DNA of 64,000 bases from Streptomyces hyaluromycini (GCF_002217755.1 NZ_BCFL01000016.1:62001-126000); one strand, 5' to 3'. Positions 1 through 9,774 are shown, counted from the first letter of the stretch. The notes: generated by a model from the sequence alone, not told the origin. Numbers and translations: made by a program.

Positions 1-2433
1 ACGGCCCCCGTCCTGAAGCACTGGCTGGCCCACAACAACGAGACGGACCGGGCGACCTCCTCCTCCTCGGTCCGCCCGCGGGTGCTGCACGAGTACGACC
101 TGCGCGCTTTCAAGGAGACCGTGGAGGCCGGTGCGGTGGCCGGGGTGATGCCCGCGTACAACCTGGTCAACGGCCGCCCCAACCACGTCTCCCCGTACCT
201 GCGCGAGCAGCTGCGCACCTGGACCGGCGAGGAGCTGCTGGTCTGCTCGGACGCCGGCGCGCCCAGCAACCTGGTCGACCACGAGCACTACTTCGCCACG
301 CACGAGGAGGCCACGGCGGCCGCCCTCCTCGCCGGTGTCGACAGCTTCACCGACCACGGCACGGACGGCTCGGTCATCGTCGCCCGGATCCAGGGCGCTC
401 TCGCGCAAGGCCTGCTGACCGAGGCCGACGTCGACACGGCCGTCCGCCGCCAGCTCTCGGTCCGTTTCCGCCTCGGCGAGTTCGACCCGCACGACGGCCC
501 GGACGGCGGCCCGCACGACGGCCCGCACGACGGCCCGCACGACGGCCCGGACGGCGACCCGCACCCGAGCCCCGCCGAGTCCGCCGCGTTCGACACCCCG
601 GCCCACCGCGCCCTCGCCCAGGAGGCGGCCGAGCAGGCGGTCGTCCTGCTCAAGAACGACGGCGACCTGCTGCCGCTCGCGCCCGACGCCCGGATCGCCG
701 TGGTCGGCCTGCTCGCCGACGAGTGCAAACTCGACTGGTACAGCGGCACCCTGCTCCACCGGTCCACTCCGCTGGAGGGCCTGTACGAGCGGTTCGGCGC
801 GGAGCGCGTGGAGTTCGCGGAGGGTGTGGACCGGGTCAGGCTGCGGCTCGCGGACGGCACCTTCCTGCGCGTGCGGACCGCCCCCGAGGCCGCCGACGAG
901 GTGCGCGGCGAGGAGGGCGCCCTGGACCCGGCGCTGCTCGCGGGCCGCACCGACCTCCCGCCGCTCACCACCGACCGCACCGGCACCGAGTTCGCGCTGG
1001 TCGACTGGGGCGAGGACGTCCTCACCCTGCGCGCCCCGGACGGCCGCTATCTCTCCGTCGCCGAGGACGGCTTCGTCCGCGCCGCCGCGGACCAGCCCGG
1101 CGGCTGGGTCGTCCAGGAGACATTCCGCCTGGAACCCCACGAGAACGGTCACCTCCTCCGGCACCTCGGCACGGGTCGCCACGTCTCTGTCGCCGCCGAC
1201 GGGGTGAAGGTTGCCGCCGAAAACGCCTCGATCTTCGAATTGATCATCGTCGAACGCGGAACGGACGCCGTCGCCAGGGTGGCCGCCGCGGCCGACGCGG
1301 TCCTGGTGGTCGCGGGCAACGACCCGCACATCAACGGCCGCGAGACCGAGGACCGTACGACCCTGGCCCTGCCCCCGCACCAGGAGCGCCTCCTGCGGGC
1401 CGCCCGCGCGGCGAACCCGCACACGGTGCTGGCGCTGGTGTCGTCGTACCCGTACGCGGTGGACGTGGCCCGGCTGCCCGCCGTGCTCTGGACGGCCCAC
1501 GGCGGCCAGGCGGCCGGCACCGCGCTCGCCCGCGTGCTGGCCGGCGACGTCTCCCCCGCCGGCCGCCTCCCGCAGACCTGGTACGCGGCCGACACCGACC
1601 TTCCCGGCCTGCTCGACTACGACGTGCTCGGCGCCCGCCAGACCTACCTCTACTTCGAGGGCACCCCGCTCTTCCCGTTCGGCCACGGCCTGTCCTACGC
1701 GTCCTTCTCCTACGCGGACCTGGCGACCGAGGTGGCGGACGGATCGCTCCGGGTCTCCTTCACGGTCGCCAACACGGGCGATGTGACCGCGGACGAGGTG
1801 GCCCAGCTCTACACCCGGGCCGTCGAGCCCTCGTCGGTACGCCCGCGCCGCGAACTGCTCGCCCACCGCAGGCTCACCCTGCGCCCCGGCGAGCGGACCG
1901 GCCTGGCCTTCGAGGTCCCGCTCTCCGCCTTCGAGTTCTGGGACGTGGCACGCGACGGACGGCGCCTGGAGGCCGGCGCGTACGACGTGCTGGCCGGCGC
2001 GTCCAGCGAGGACATCCGGCTCCGTACGACCGTGGTCCTGGACGGCGAGCCGGCGGTACCCCGGCCCGCCGCCGAGCACGGCCTGGCGGCGGCCGGCTTC
2101 GACGAGCAGTCGGGCATCGCGATCGTGGACCGTACGAGGACGGAGGGCGACGCGGTCACCCCCGGGGGCGACGGTCCGGGTGAACTCGTCTACCGGGACT
2201 GCGACTTCGGCACGGGGGTCACGGAGGTCACCGTGCGGGTGTCGGGCACCGGCACGCTGGAACTCTCCCTGGACGGCGGCCCGCCGCTGGCCGCGCTGAC
2301 GCTCGCCGAGCCGACGCCGGATCCCTACACGTACACCTCGCTCACCGCCGGCGTCGTCGCCGAGGGCGTCCACGACGTCCGCATCGCGCTGCGCGGCCCA
2401 CTGCGGCTCGCGCACGTCGGCTTCTCCGGTTGA
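1..2433 (+). CDS. GH3 family beta-glycosidase, 5' end outside window
   Basis: Hydrolyses terminal beta-linked sugars (family inference); the exact substrate cannot be read. The frame is open from base 1, and the first residues (KHWLAHNNETDR) match the conserved GH3 KHF-NNQE-R block, so the start lies upstream. The SDAG motif at 241-258 carries the expected nucleophile Asp (codon 250-252). The second GH3 domain runs from about 600 to 1680. It is interrupted at about 735-1245 by a beta-rich insert with repeated LRLADGTFLRV and LRAPDGRYLSV units, resembling a fascin/beta-trefoil fold, where relatives usually carry PA14. A fibronectin-III-like domain covers about 1690-2040. A low-complexity Asp-Gly-Pro-His segment at 487-565 comes from a 12-bp tandem repeat. 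No signal peptide can be judged. Confidence 0.9.
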   Translation, partial: TAPVLKHWLAHNNETDRATSSSSVRPRVLHEYDLRAFKETVEAGAVAGVMPAYNLVNGRPNHVSPYLREQLRTWTGEELLVCSDAGAPSNLVDHEHYFATHEEATAAALLAGVDSFTDHGTDGSVIVARIQGALAQGLLTEADVDTAVRRQLSVRFRLGEFDPHDGPDGGPHDGPHDGPHDGPDGDPHPSPAESAAFDTPAHRALAQEAAEQAVVLLKNDGDLLPLAPDARIAVVGLLADECKLDWYSGTLLHRSTPLEGLYERFGAERVEFAEGVDRVRLRLADGTFLRVRTAPEAADEVRGEEGALDPALLAGRTDLPPLTTDRTGTEFALVDWGEDVLTLRAPDGRYLSVAEDGFVRAAADQPGGWVVQETFRLEPHENGHLLRHLGTGRHVSVAADGVKVAAENASIFELIIVERGTDAVARVAAAADAVLVVAGNDPHINGRETEDRTTLALPPHQERLLRAARAANPHTVLALVSSYPYAVDVARLPAVLWTAHGGQAAGTALARVLAGDVSPAGRLPQTWYAADTDLPGLLDYDVLGARQTYLYFEGTPLFPFGHGLSYASFSYADLATEVADGSLRVSFTVANTGDVTADEVAQLYTRAVEPSSVRPRRELLAHRRLTLRPGERTGLAFEVPLSAFEFWDVARDGRRLEAGAYDVLAGASSEDIRLRTTVVLDGEPAVPRPAAEHGLAAAGFDEQSGIAIVDRTRTEGDAVTPGGDGPGELVYRDCDFGTGVTEVTVRVSGTGTLELSLDGGPPLAALTLAEPTPDPYTYTSLTAGVVAEGVHDVRIALRGPLRLAHVGFSG
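487..565 (+). repeat. In-frame 12-bp tandem repeat inside the GH3 gene
   Basis: Imperfect head-to-tail copies of gacggcccgcac encode an Asp-Gly-Pro-His linker between the catalytic domain and the second GH3 domain. Copy number probably varies by slippage (inference). Confidence 0.8.
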
Positions 2434-2457
2434 GGGTCCGGAGCGGCCGACACAGAG

Positions 2458-2497
2458 AAGGGGCCCGGCACCGGAAGGCATCGGTGCCGGGCCCCTT
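2458..2497 (+). terminator. Rho-independent-type hairpin after the GH3 gene
   Basis: A perfect 16-bp stem (2458-2473 with 2482-2497) has an 8-base loop and begins 25 bases after the stop codon. There is no long T tract, as is usual in Streptomyces. Confidence 0.8.
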
Positions 2498-2594
2498 CGA
2501 GGGGACGACGAGCGAGCGTCACGGACGACGATACATGAAAATGGTTCCCATTAGCCACCCGATCGGACGGCAGGCACCGGCAGCGGGTACGCGA

Positions 2595-2629
2595 ACGGCC
2601 GCAGCCCCCGCACAGCGGGCTGCGGCCGT
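2595..2629 (-). terminator. Hairpin after the aldehyde dehydrogenase gene
   Basis: A 13-bp perfect stem (2595-2607 with 2617-2629) has a 9-base loop, 31 bases beyond the stop codon of the - strand dehydrogenase. With the 2458-2497 hairpin it separates two convergent genes. Confidence 0.7.
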
Positions 2630-2659
2630 CTCGTCGCTCTCGGGCCCGTCCGTGGCAGG

Positions 2660-4108
2660 TCAGAGGGCGAGGCCGGTGAGGACCAGGACGCGCTCGTAGG
2701 TGTAGTCGTCCATCGCGAACCTGACGCCCTCGCGGCCGACGCCGGACTGCTTCACGCCGCCGTACGGCATCTGGTCGGCGCGGTAGGAGGGGACGTCGCC
2801 GATCACGACGCCACCGACCTCAAGGGCGCGGTGGGCGCGGAAGGCGAGCTGGAGGTCATGGGTGAACACGCCCGCCTGGAGGCCGTACTTGGAGGCGTTG
2901 ACGGCGGCGAAGGCCTCGTCCTCGCCGTTCACCTTCTGCACGGTGAGGACGGGTCCGAAGACCTCCTCGCAGGAGATCGTGGCCTCGGCCGGGACGTCGG
3001 TGAGGACGGTCGGCGCGTAGCTGGCGCCGTCGCGGTCGCCGCCGGTGACCAGGGTGGCGCCGTCCTCGACGGCCTCCTTCACCCATGCCTCGACCCGCTC
3101 GGCCGCCGCCTCGCTGACCAGCGGGCCGACGTCGGTCCTGTCGTCGGCCGGGTCACCGGTGACCTGGGCCTCGACGGCGGCGACGATGCGCGGGAGGAGA
3201 CGGTCGTAGACGGCGGCGTCGACGATGACCCGCTGCACCGAGATGCAGGACTGGCCGCCCTGGTAGTTGGAGAAGGTCGCGATGCGGGTCGCGGCCCAGT
3301 CGAGGTCGGCGTCGGAGGCGTAGTCGCCGAGGACGACGGCCGCGCCGTTGCCGCCGAGCTCCAGGGTGCAGTGCTTGCGGGGCACCGAGTCCATGATCGA
3401 GTAGCCGACCTTCTCGGAACCGGTGAACGAGATGACCGGGAGGCGCTCGTCCTGGACGAGGGCGGCCATCTTGTCGTTGGCGACCGGGAGGACCGACCAG
3501 GAGCCGGCCGGGAGACCGGTCGTCTCGGCGAGCAGGTCGCCGATGATCAGGCCGGAGAGCGGGGTCGCGGGGGCCGGCTTCAGGATGATCGGCACGCCGG
3601 CCGCGATCGCCGGGGCGATCTTGTGGGCGCACAGGTTGAGGGGGAAGTTGAACGGCGCGATGCCGAGGACGACGCCCTTCGGGAAGCGGCGGGTCAGCGC
3701 GAGGCGGCCCTGACCGCCGAGGTCGGTGTCGAGGCGCTGGGCCTCGCCGCTGTTGAAGCGGCGGGCCTCTTCGGCGGCGAACCGGAACACGGACACGGCA
3801 CGCCCGACCTCCCCTCGCGCCCACTTGATCGGCTTGCCGTTCTCGGCGGAGATCAGCCGGGCTATCTCCTCGGTGCGCTCGGCGAGGCGGCGGCTGACGT
3901 GGTCGAGGGCGGCGGCGCGTATGTGGGCCGGGGTGGCGGCGAACTCGTCCCGTACGGAGTACGCGGCGGCGACGGCTTCCTCGACCTGGGCGTCGGTGGG
4001 CACGCTGACCTTGCCGACGAGACGGGCGTCCCACGGGTTGGTGACGTCGAAGGTGTCCTCGCCGGTGACCTGGCGGCCGGCGAGCCAGAAGGCGTGGGTG
4101 GAGGTCAT
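2660..4108 (-). CDS. NAD(P)-dependent aldehyde dehydrogenase (candidate semialdehyde dehydrogenase)
   Basis: Oxidises an aldehyde to its acid. 482 residues, normal length for the ALDH superfamily. The catalytic Cys288 lies in GGQSCISVQR and the general-base Glu in CTLELGGNGA; the cofactor motif APFNFPLN and the C-terminal EEVFGPV block are present. The ATG at 4108 is preferred over upstream in-frame starts because GGAAAGG lies about 12 bases before it and the upstream residues are His/Pro-rich. It sits downstream of a PucR-type regulator on the same strand, close to gabT, so succinate semialdehyde from GABA transamination is a reasonable substrate. This is inferred from neighbours; the subfamily could also be lactaldehyde or a generic ALDH. 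Confidence 0.9.
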   Translation of the reverse strand: MTSTHAFWLAGRQVTGEDTFDVTNPWDARLVGKVSVPTDAQVEEAVAAAYSVRDEFAATPAHIRAAALDHVSRRLAERTEEIARLISAENGKPIKWARGEVGRAVSVFRFAAEEARRFNSGEAQRLDTDLGGQGRLALTRRFPKGVVLGIAPFNFPLNLCAHKIAPAIAAGVPIILKPAPATPLSGLIIGDLLAETTGLPAGSWSVLPVANDKMAALVQDERLPVISFTGSEKVGYSIMDSVPRKHCTLELGGNGAAVVLGDYASDADLDWAATRIATFSNYQGGQSCISVQRVIVDAAVYDRLLPRIVAAVEAQVTGDPADDRTDVGPLVSEAAAERVEAWVKEAVEDGATLVTGGDRDGASYAPTVLTDVPAEATISCEEVFGPVLTVQKVNGEDEAFAAVNASKYGLQAGVFTHDLQLAFRAHRALEVGGVVIGDVPSYRADQMPYGGVKQSGVGREGVRFAMDDYTYERVLVLTGLAL

Positions 4109-4259
4109 GTGCGAGTCCCGGCCTTTCCGCGTTGAGGGTGGTGTGTACAGGGCTGTTCGCCTCCACGGTAGGTCCGCGGGGGCGGGGGCGTGTTTGGCCG
4201 GGGTGTAGTGGTGGGGGTGGGGGGTGCGCCGGTTTGGCATGGTGGCGGGCGGGAAACGC

Positions 4260-5828
4260 TCAGTCCGTCGACGTCGCCTTCAGTGCCAGCCACAGCTCCA
4301 TCCGTACGTCCGGGTCGTCCAGGGAGCGGCCCAGGATCTCCTCCACCCTGCGCATCCGGTAGCGGAGGGTGTGGCGGTGAACGCCCAGGTCGGCCGCCGC
4401 CGCGTCCCACTGGCCGTGCCGGGAGAGCCATGCCCGCAGGGACGCCACCAGGTCGCCCCTGCCGGTCGCGTCGTGCTCGTACAGCGCCCTCAGCAGACCG
4501 TCGGCGAACGCCTTCACCGCGTCGTCGGCCAGCAGGGGCAGGACCGAGCCCGCTGCCAGCTGTTCGTGCTCGACCAGGATCCGGCCCCTGCGCCGGGCCA
4601 CGGACAGCGCCTGTTCGGCCTGCTTGTAGGCGGCCGCCGCCGCGATCGGGCCGGACGGGGCCGACAGCCCGATGACCGGTTCGTCGCCGTCCTCCGCGGC
4701 CCCCTGCTCCGGCACCGCCCGGGCCGCCTCGCGCGCCGCCGCGTACTCCACGCCCGCCGCCACCGCCGCACCCCCGTCCGCGGCCAGCACCACCAGCCGC
4801 TCCCCTTCGGGCACCACCAGCACCGCCTCCCCGGAGCGGGCCGCGGCCGACTCCACCGCCTCGGTGAGGCCGGCCAGCAACTCGCCCCCGCCATCCGCGA
4901 CGATCATGCGGAACGGGGCGTCGAGCAGCCCGCCGTACAGGTCCCCGGCGACCCCGCGGGCATGGTCCGGCTGCCCGGCGAGCAGCATGCGCAGCACCGC
5001 CGCCCCGACCCGCTGCTCGGCCGCGTGGAGCGAGCGGGAGCGTTCCGTCGTGAGGGTGAGGAGCGCGATGGCCGAGTGGACGGCGTAGCGCTCCGCCGTG
5101 CCGAGTGCCGACGCCGTGCCGACCGCCAGGGCCGCGCGCGGGCGGCGTCCGGTGCCGAGCGAGTGCAGTTCCACCCGGTCCTCGTTGTCGGGGCCGCCGA
5201 CCACCGAGGACGCCGGTGCCGGGCGTTCCCGGAGCCGTTCGACCTCCGCCGTCAGGCGGGCCGCCCGGCGCCCCGCCCACTCCGGCGCGGTCGCGACGAC
5301 CGCGCCGGACGCGTCGTACAGCGCCGCCCAGCCGTCCACCTGCGCCGCGAGCGCGGACAGCACCCCCTCGGGGCCGGCGTTCAGGGCCTGCCTGGTCAGT
5401 TCGCGCTGGGCGGCGAAGCCCGCCGTCACCGCCCGGTACTGGTCGGCCGCGATCGCCGCGGAGACCGCCTTGCTGATGGCGAGGAAGGGCGTGCGGCGCG
5501 GTACCTCCAGGAGCGGCAGCCCCTCCTGTTCCGCCGCGTCGACGAGGGCCTTGGGGATCTCGTCGTAATTGACCCCGACGGCGAAGCCGAGGCCCACCAC
5601 ACCTGCTCCCACCAGGCGTTTCACATACTTCCGCATCGCCTCCGGATCCTCCGCGTCCAGCTTCAGCGCGGTGATCAGAAGCAGTTCCCCGCCCTCCATG
5701 TACGGCACGGGATCGGCGAGTTCGCTGACATGGGCCCAGCGCACGGGCACGTCGAGGCGGTCCTCGCCCGCGCGCACGGTCAGTTTGAGCGCGGAGTGGT
5801 GGACGAGCGAGGCGAGCGTCGGTGGCAT
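4260..5828 (-). CDS. PucR-family transcriptional regulator
   Basis: 522 residues. The N-terminal PucR ligand-sensing domain covers about residues 1-125 (LVHHSALKLTVRAG, MEGGELLLITALKL). A variable middle region follows, then a C-terminal PucR-type helix-turn-helix at about 455-512 (GVHRHTLRYRMRRVEEILG). Such proteins control purine, GABA and amino-acid catabolism in actinobacteria. The downstream aldehyde dehydrogenase on the same strand and gabT some 2.6 kb away suggest it senses GABA or a related semialdehyde (inference). The 151-bp gap to the dehydrogenase (4109-4259) is GT/GC-rich and may hold that gene's own promoter. Confidence 0.88.
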   Translation of the reverse strand: MPPTLASLVHHSALKLTVRAGEDRLDVPVRWAHVSELADPVPYMEGGELLLITALKLDAEDPEAMRKYVKRLVGAGVVGLGFAVGVNYDEIPKALVDAAEQEGLPLLEVPRRTPFLAISKAVSAAIAADQYRAVTAGFAAQRELTRQALNAGPEGVLSALAAQVDGWAALYDASGAVVATAPEWAGRRAARLTAEVERLRERPAPASSVVGGPDNEDRVELHSLGTGRRPRAALAVGTASALGTAERYAVHSAIALLTLTTERSRSLHAAEQRVGAAVLRMLLAGQPDHARGVAGDLYGGLLDAPFRMIVADGGGELLAGLTEAVESAAARSGEAVLVVPEGERLVVLAADGGAAVAAGVEYAAAREAARAVPEQGAAEDGDEPVIGLSAPSGPIAAAAAYKQAEQALSVARRRGRILVEHEQLAAGSVLPLLADDAVKAFADGLLRALYEHDATGRGDLVASLRAWLSRHGQWDAAAADLGVHRHTLRYRMRRVEEILGRSLDDPDVRMELWLALKATSTD

Positions 5829-5977
5829 GGGGCCGTCAGATCTTCTCTTCGGTCGTGAACGTGGCGGGCATCGCGAGCGACATGAGCGTCGCGAGCGAGG
5901 GCAGTGGTCTTTGGCCGTCCCGTATGAACGGCCTCTGTCGATTCTGCCTCACTGTACGGTCGCGTGTACCCCCGCGT

Positions 5978-8137
5978 TCAGAGCCGGCCGTCGCCCCTCA
6001 GGTCCACCAGCAGCGGCGGCGCGTGCTCGCCCTTGACGGTCGTCAGCGAGAGGACCGCGTACCCCGCCGGCACCCCGTGCGCCAGCTCGGACGCCGACCA
6101 GCGCTCCCGCTCCACCTGCCGGACGGTGACCGCCCGCGCGGTGGGCGCCTTGCCGGTGATCACCCGGCGTACGACGTGCAGCGCCTTGCCCGCCGGGGTC
6201 TCCGCGATGATCTGGCGGTCGGTGACGTCCCGGGTCTCGGTCCACTCCTTGCCCCAGACCTCCGCGAAGTCCTGGCCGTCCCAGGGGGTGAGTCCGGCGA
6301 AGGCCATCCGGCAGCCGGTGGCGCCGAGCAGGGGACCGCGGAGCGGGCGGGGTACGTCGTCCAGGGTGCGCAGGGTCAGCGCCACGCCCGCGTTGGCCGA
6401 GCGCAGCCGCTGGATGGCGCGGACCGCCTCCGGTGTCACCACGCCCGTCGCGTCGTCCAGGAGCAGGCAGGAGAAGAGCGAGCGGTCGTCCCGTACCGTC
6501 ACGCTCGCCGTGAACTGGGCGAGCACCAGGCGGGCCAGGATGCGGGAGGCGTCCGCGTGGCCGCGCTCGGGCAGGTCGATGCGGACCCGGACCGGGTGGT
6601 CGAGGGCCTTGAGGGAGAAGGGGCGGGACTGGCCGGAGGTGTCGAAGAAGCCCGCGAAGGCCGGGCGGTCGAGGAGGGCGATGCGGTCGGCCAGGACCGC
6701 GCCGACGTCCCCCGGGTGCCCCATCTGGCGTTCCCGCGCGTCGAGCTCGCGCAGCAGCGACTCGTGGCCGGTCGACGTCAGCGCCTCGCGGAGCGCGGCG
6801 AGCGGGCCCGTGGCGCCGTCGAGGAGCTGGCGGAGTTCGGGGACGGAGGGGAAGCGGCCGTGGACCGCCCTGAACGGGCCGAGCAGCTGGGCGAGGACGG
6901 TGGTGGAGCGGCGGCTGTCGCTGCCGGGGTGCGGGTCGGCGAGGTCGCCGGCGAGGGCCTCGGCGAGTATGGCGGCGGCCTCGTCGGGGTCGGTGGTGCC
7001 GCCGTACAGGTCGAGGTCGTAGACGGACTCGGGGTGGGCGATGCGGACGACGACGTCGTAGGCGTCGGCGGGTCCGAGGCCGGCGCCTGCCGCGCCGACG
7101 ACGACCACGGAGGCGCGGCCGGCGAGCGCGTGCAGGCAGAGCGACTCGGCGAGCGGGCGGACCAGGGAGCCGGTCTTGCCGGAGCCGGCCGGGCCGACGG
7201 CGAGCAGCGAGGTGCCGAGCAGTTCGGGGCCGAGGGCGAGGCCGGTGCCCCGGTACTGGTAGGGGTTGCGCGGGTCGTCGGCCGTCGTGCCGAGCCGCAC
7301 CTGGCCGGTGACCAGGTCGTGCCGGGCGTGCCGGGCGGGCAGGTCGCGTTCGCCGGAGGGGTGCAGGCAGGCGGCGGCGCCGTCCTTGACCACGGCGGCG
7401 GTGAAGGTGGCCATGCTGTGCCGGCCGCTCCGTACGCCCTGCCAGGCGCGGGCGATCCGGGCGTGGTCCACGTCCCGCATCAGCCCGCTCCGCGCCTCAC
7501 CGGCAAGCCGGTCGGCGGCGGCGTCGGCCCCGGCCTGGCGGAGATACAGGAATTCGGCGGGGTCCTGCTCGGGGGCGGGCGGCCGCTCAGGGGTGGGAAC
7601 GGCCGATACCCAGGCAGGCGGACCGAAGCGCTGCCAGAGTTCGGACCAGTGACCGATTTTCCCGAGGACCAGGAAGATGGCACCGAAGACGAGGCCGATG
7701 TAGATCCAGGAGGACACCCCCCCGATCAGGCCGCCGGTACCGTGCGTCCACGATTTCGGGGCCAGCACGTACCAGGGCCACTGCCAGAAGTCGCCCAGGT
7801 ACCCGTTCCACAGCAGGGAGCACAGGAGCCAGCCGCAGAGGAAGGCGAGCAGCGCTCCGCCCAGCAGCTGCTGGGCCGGCGTGCGCACCGGCTCCTCCGC
7901 CGGACGCGCCCGGTACCCGAACCGCCACACCCCCGGTGCCGTCTCCGGGCGTGGGGTGCGCAGCCAGGTCAGAAAGGCCGAGCCGTCCGGCAGCGGGGGC
8001 ACCGTCGGCGGTGCCGTCGGCCGTGGCGGCAGCGCGGGCGCCTCGGTCGGCACCGCTTCCGCGTCCTGTGGCCCCGCCGGACGCGGCACAGGATTCGCAT
8101 GCGTACGCCGCGTGTCCCACGTCCCGTCGCTGTCCAT
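5978..8137 (-). CDS. Membrane-anchored P-loop ATPase, type IV coupling protein-like
   Basis: 719 residues. The N-terminal region is Pro/Ala-rich. Two hydrophobic segments follow (LLGGALLAFLCGWLLCSLLW and about residues 150-175), then a large cytosolic ATPase domain. Walker A is VGPAGSGKTGSL and the Walker B-like strand is FSCLLLDDA. The layout resembles VirD4/TraD/FtsK-like ATPases annotated in Streptomyces as ATP/GTP-binding proteins. No relaxase, pilus or conjugation gene lies nearby, so a transfer role is not supported. The ATG at 8137 is chosen because AGGGAG lies 8-13 bases upstream; a longer start at 8197 is possible. Confidence 0.75.
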   Translation of the reverse strand: MDSDGTWDTRRTHANPVPRPAGPQDAEAVPTEAPALPPRPTAPPTVPPLPDGSAFLTWLRTPRPETAPGVWRFGYRARPAEEPVRTPAQQLLGGALLAFLCGWLLCSLLWNGYLGDFWQWPWYVLAPKSWTHGTGGLIGGVSSWIYIGLVFGAIFLVLGKIGHWSELWQRFGPPAWVSAVPTPERPPAPEQDPAEFLYLRQAGADAAADRLAGEARSGLMRDVDHARIARAWQGVRSGRHSMATFTAAVVKDGAAACLHPSGERDLPARHARHDLVTGQVRLGTTADDPRNPYQYRGTGLALGPELLGTSLLAVGPAGSGKTGSLVRPLAESLCLHALAGRASVVVVGAAGAGLGPADAYDVVVRIAHPESVYDLDLYGGTTDPDEAAAILAEALAGDLADPHPGSDSRRSTTVLAQLLGPFRAVHGRFPSVPELRQLLDGATGPLAALREALTSTGHESLLRELDARERQMGHPGDVGAVLADRIALLDRPAFAGFFDTSGQSRPFSLKALDHPVRVRIDLPERGHADASRILARLVLAQFTASVTVRDDRSLFSCLLLDDATGVVTPEAVRAIQRLRSANAGVALTLRTLDDVPRPLRGPLLGATGCRMAFAGLTPWDGQDFAEVWGKEWTETRDVTDRQIIAETPAGKALHVVRRVITGKAPTARAVTVRQVERERWSASELAHGVPAGYAVLSLTTVKGEHAPPLLVDLRGDGRL

Positions 8138-8439
8138 CGCTCTCGCTCCCTGACCAGCCATTGCGTCCACCGTCAGCGGCCAATCTAATGCCCCCACAAG
8201 GGGAGTTCACCGCTTACGCGGCCGAGGAGCCGTCCGGCCGGGCAGCGGCACCCCGCCCGCACTATGTCCATCAAGGACAACGGCACTCCCCGACAACGCC
8301 CACATGGAGCATCCCCACCTCCCACACCCGGCCCTAGCCTGCGAAGAAAGAAGGAAAGCGTCCGAAAACGCACCACCGGAGCAACCGGACGGGACGCGCC
8401 CGGCACGCATCGGTTCGCACCACTCATCAGGGAGCCCCC
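8138..8439. promoter_or_regulatory. Divergent promoter region between the ATPase gene and gabT
   Basis: 302 bases without a gene. It contains an interrupted palindrome TGTCC-ATCAA-GGACA at 8265-8279, which could be an operator. A weak -10 (TAGCCT, 8334-8339) lies about 100 bases before gabT. Neither is proven. Confidence 0.35.
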
Positions 8440-9774
8440 ATGACCGCACTTCCGCAGGAGCGTCGCGTCGTCACCGCCATCCCCGGCCCGAAGTCGCAGG
8501 AACTGCAGTCCCGCCGCCTGGCCGCGGTGGCGCAGGGTGTGGGCTCGGTGCTGCCCGTCTTCACCGCGCGCGCGGGCGGCGGCATCATCGAGGACGTCGA
8601 CGGCAACCGCCTCATCGACTTCGGTTCCGGCATCGCCGTGACCTCCGTCGGCGCCTCCGCCGAGGCCGTCGTACGCCGGGCGAGCGCCCAGCTGGCCGAC
8701 TTCACCCACACCTGTTTCATGGTCACCCCGTACGAGGGCTACGTGGAGGTCGCCGAGGCCCTCGCGGAGCTCACCCCGGGTGACCACGCCAAGAAGTCCG
8801 CGCTGTTCAACTCGGGTGCCGAGGCCGTCGAGAACGCCGTGAAGATCGCGCGTGCCTACACCAGGCGCCAGGCCGTCGTCGTGTTCGACCACGGGTACCA
8901 CGGCCGGACCAACCTCACCATGGCGCTCACCGCCAAGAACATGCCGTACAAGCACGGCTTCGGTCCGTTCGCCCCCGAGGTCTACCGCGTTCCGGTCGCG
9001 TACGCCTACCGCTGGCTCACCGGCCCGGAGAACGCAGGACCGGAGGCCGCCGCCCAGGCCATCGACCAGATCAGCAAGCAGGTCGGCGCCGACAACGTCG
9101 CCGCGATCATCATCGAGCCGGTGCTCGGCGAGGGCGGCTTCATCGAGCCGGCCAAGGGCTTCCTGCCGGCGATCCGCCAGTTCGCCGCGGACAACGGCAT
9201 CGTCTTCGTCGCGGACGAGATCCAGTCCGGGTTCTGCCGTACGGGTCAGTGGTTCGCGTGCGAGGACGAGGGGATCGTCCCGGACCTGATCACCACCGCC
9301 AAGGGCATCGCGGGTGGTCTCCCGCTCGCCGCCGTGACCGGCCGTGCCGAGATCATGGACGCCGCGCATGCCGGCGGGCTCGGTGGCACCTACGGCGGCA
9401 ACCCGGTCGCCTGCGCCGGTGCGCTCGGGGCCATCGAGACCATGAAGGAGCTCGACCTCAACGCCAAGGCGAAGGCCATCGAGTCGATCATGAAGCCCCG
9501 GCTCGCCGCCATGGCCGAGAAGTTCGACGTCATCGGTGACGTCCGCGGCCGGGGCGCGATGATCGCCATCGAGCTGGTCAAGGACCGCACCACCAAGGAG
9601 CCGAACCCGGAGGCCACCGCGGCCCTCACCAAGGCCTGCCACCAGGAGGGACTGCTGGTCCTGACCTGTGGCACCTACGGCAACGTGCTCCGTTTCCTGC
9701 CCCCGCTCGTCATCGGCGAGGACCTCCTCAACGAGGGCCTGGACATCATCGAGCAGGCCTTCGCGCGGATCTGA
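8440..9774 (+). CDS. gabT: 4-aminobutyrate aminotransferase
   Basis: Transfers the amino group of GABA to 2-oxoglutarate, giving succinate semialdehyde and glutamate. 444 residues, class III PLP aminotransferase. Visible landmarks are the PLP-phosphate motif FNSGAEAVENAVKIAR, the Asp of FVADEIQSGF, and the PLP-binding Lys288 in ITTAKGIAGG. A GGGAG ribosome site precedes the ATG. Polyamine catabolism encoded at 13355-20547 and 61899-63338 produces GABA, so this enzyme probably drains that pathway toward the TCA cycle (inference). Confidence 0.95.
   Translation: MTALPQERRVVTAIPGPKSQELQSRRLAAVAQGVGSVLPVFTARAGGGIIEDVDGNRLIDFGSGIAVTSVGASAEAVVRRASAQLADFTHTCFMVTPYEGYVEVAEALAELTPGDHAKKSALFNSGAEAVENAVKIARAYTRRQAVVVFDHGYHGRTNLTMALTAKNMPYKHGFGPFAPEVYRVPVAYAYRWLTGPENAGPEAAAQAIDQISKQVGADNVAAIIIEPVLGEGGFIEPAKGFLPAIRQFAADNGIVFVADEIQSGFCRTGQWFACEDEGIVPDLITTAKGIAGGLPLAAVTGRAEIMDAAHAGGLGGTYGGNPVACAGALGAIETMKELDLNAKAKAIESIMKPRLAAMAEKFDVIGDVRGRGAMIAIELVKDRTTKEPNPEATAALTKACHQEGLLVLTCGTYGNVLRFLPPLVIGEDLLNEGLDIIEQAFARI

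Noticed and set aside
2831..4135. Long + strand frame opposite the aldehyde dehydrogenase
   Set aside because: Shadow of a GC-rich gene: Gly/Asp/Val-rich low-complexity product, while the - strand gene has clear ALDH motifs.
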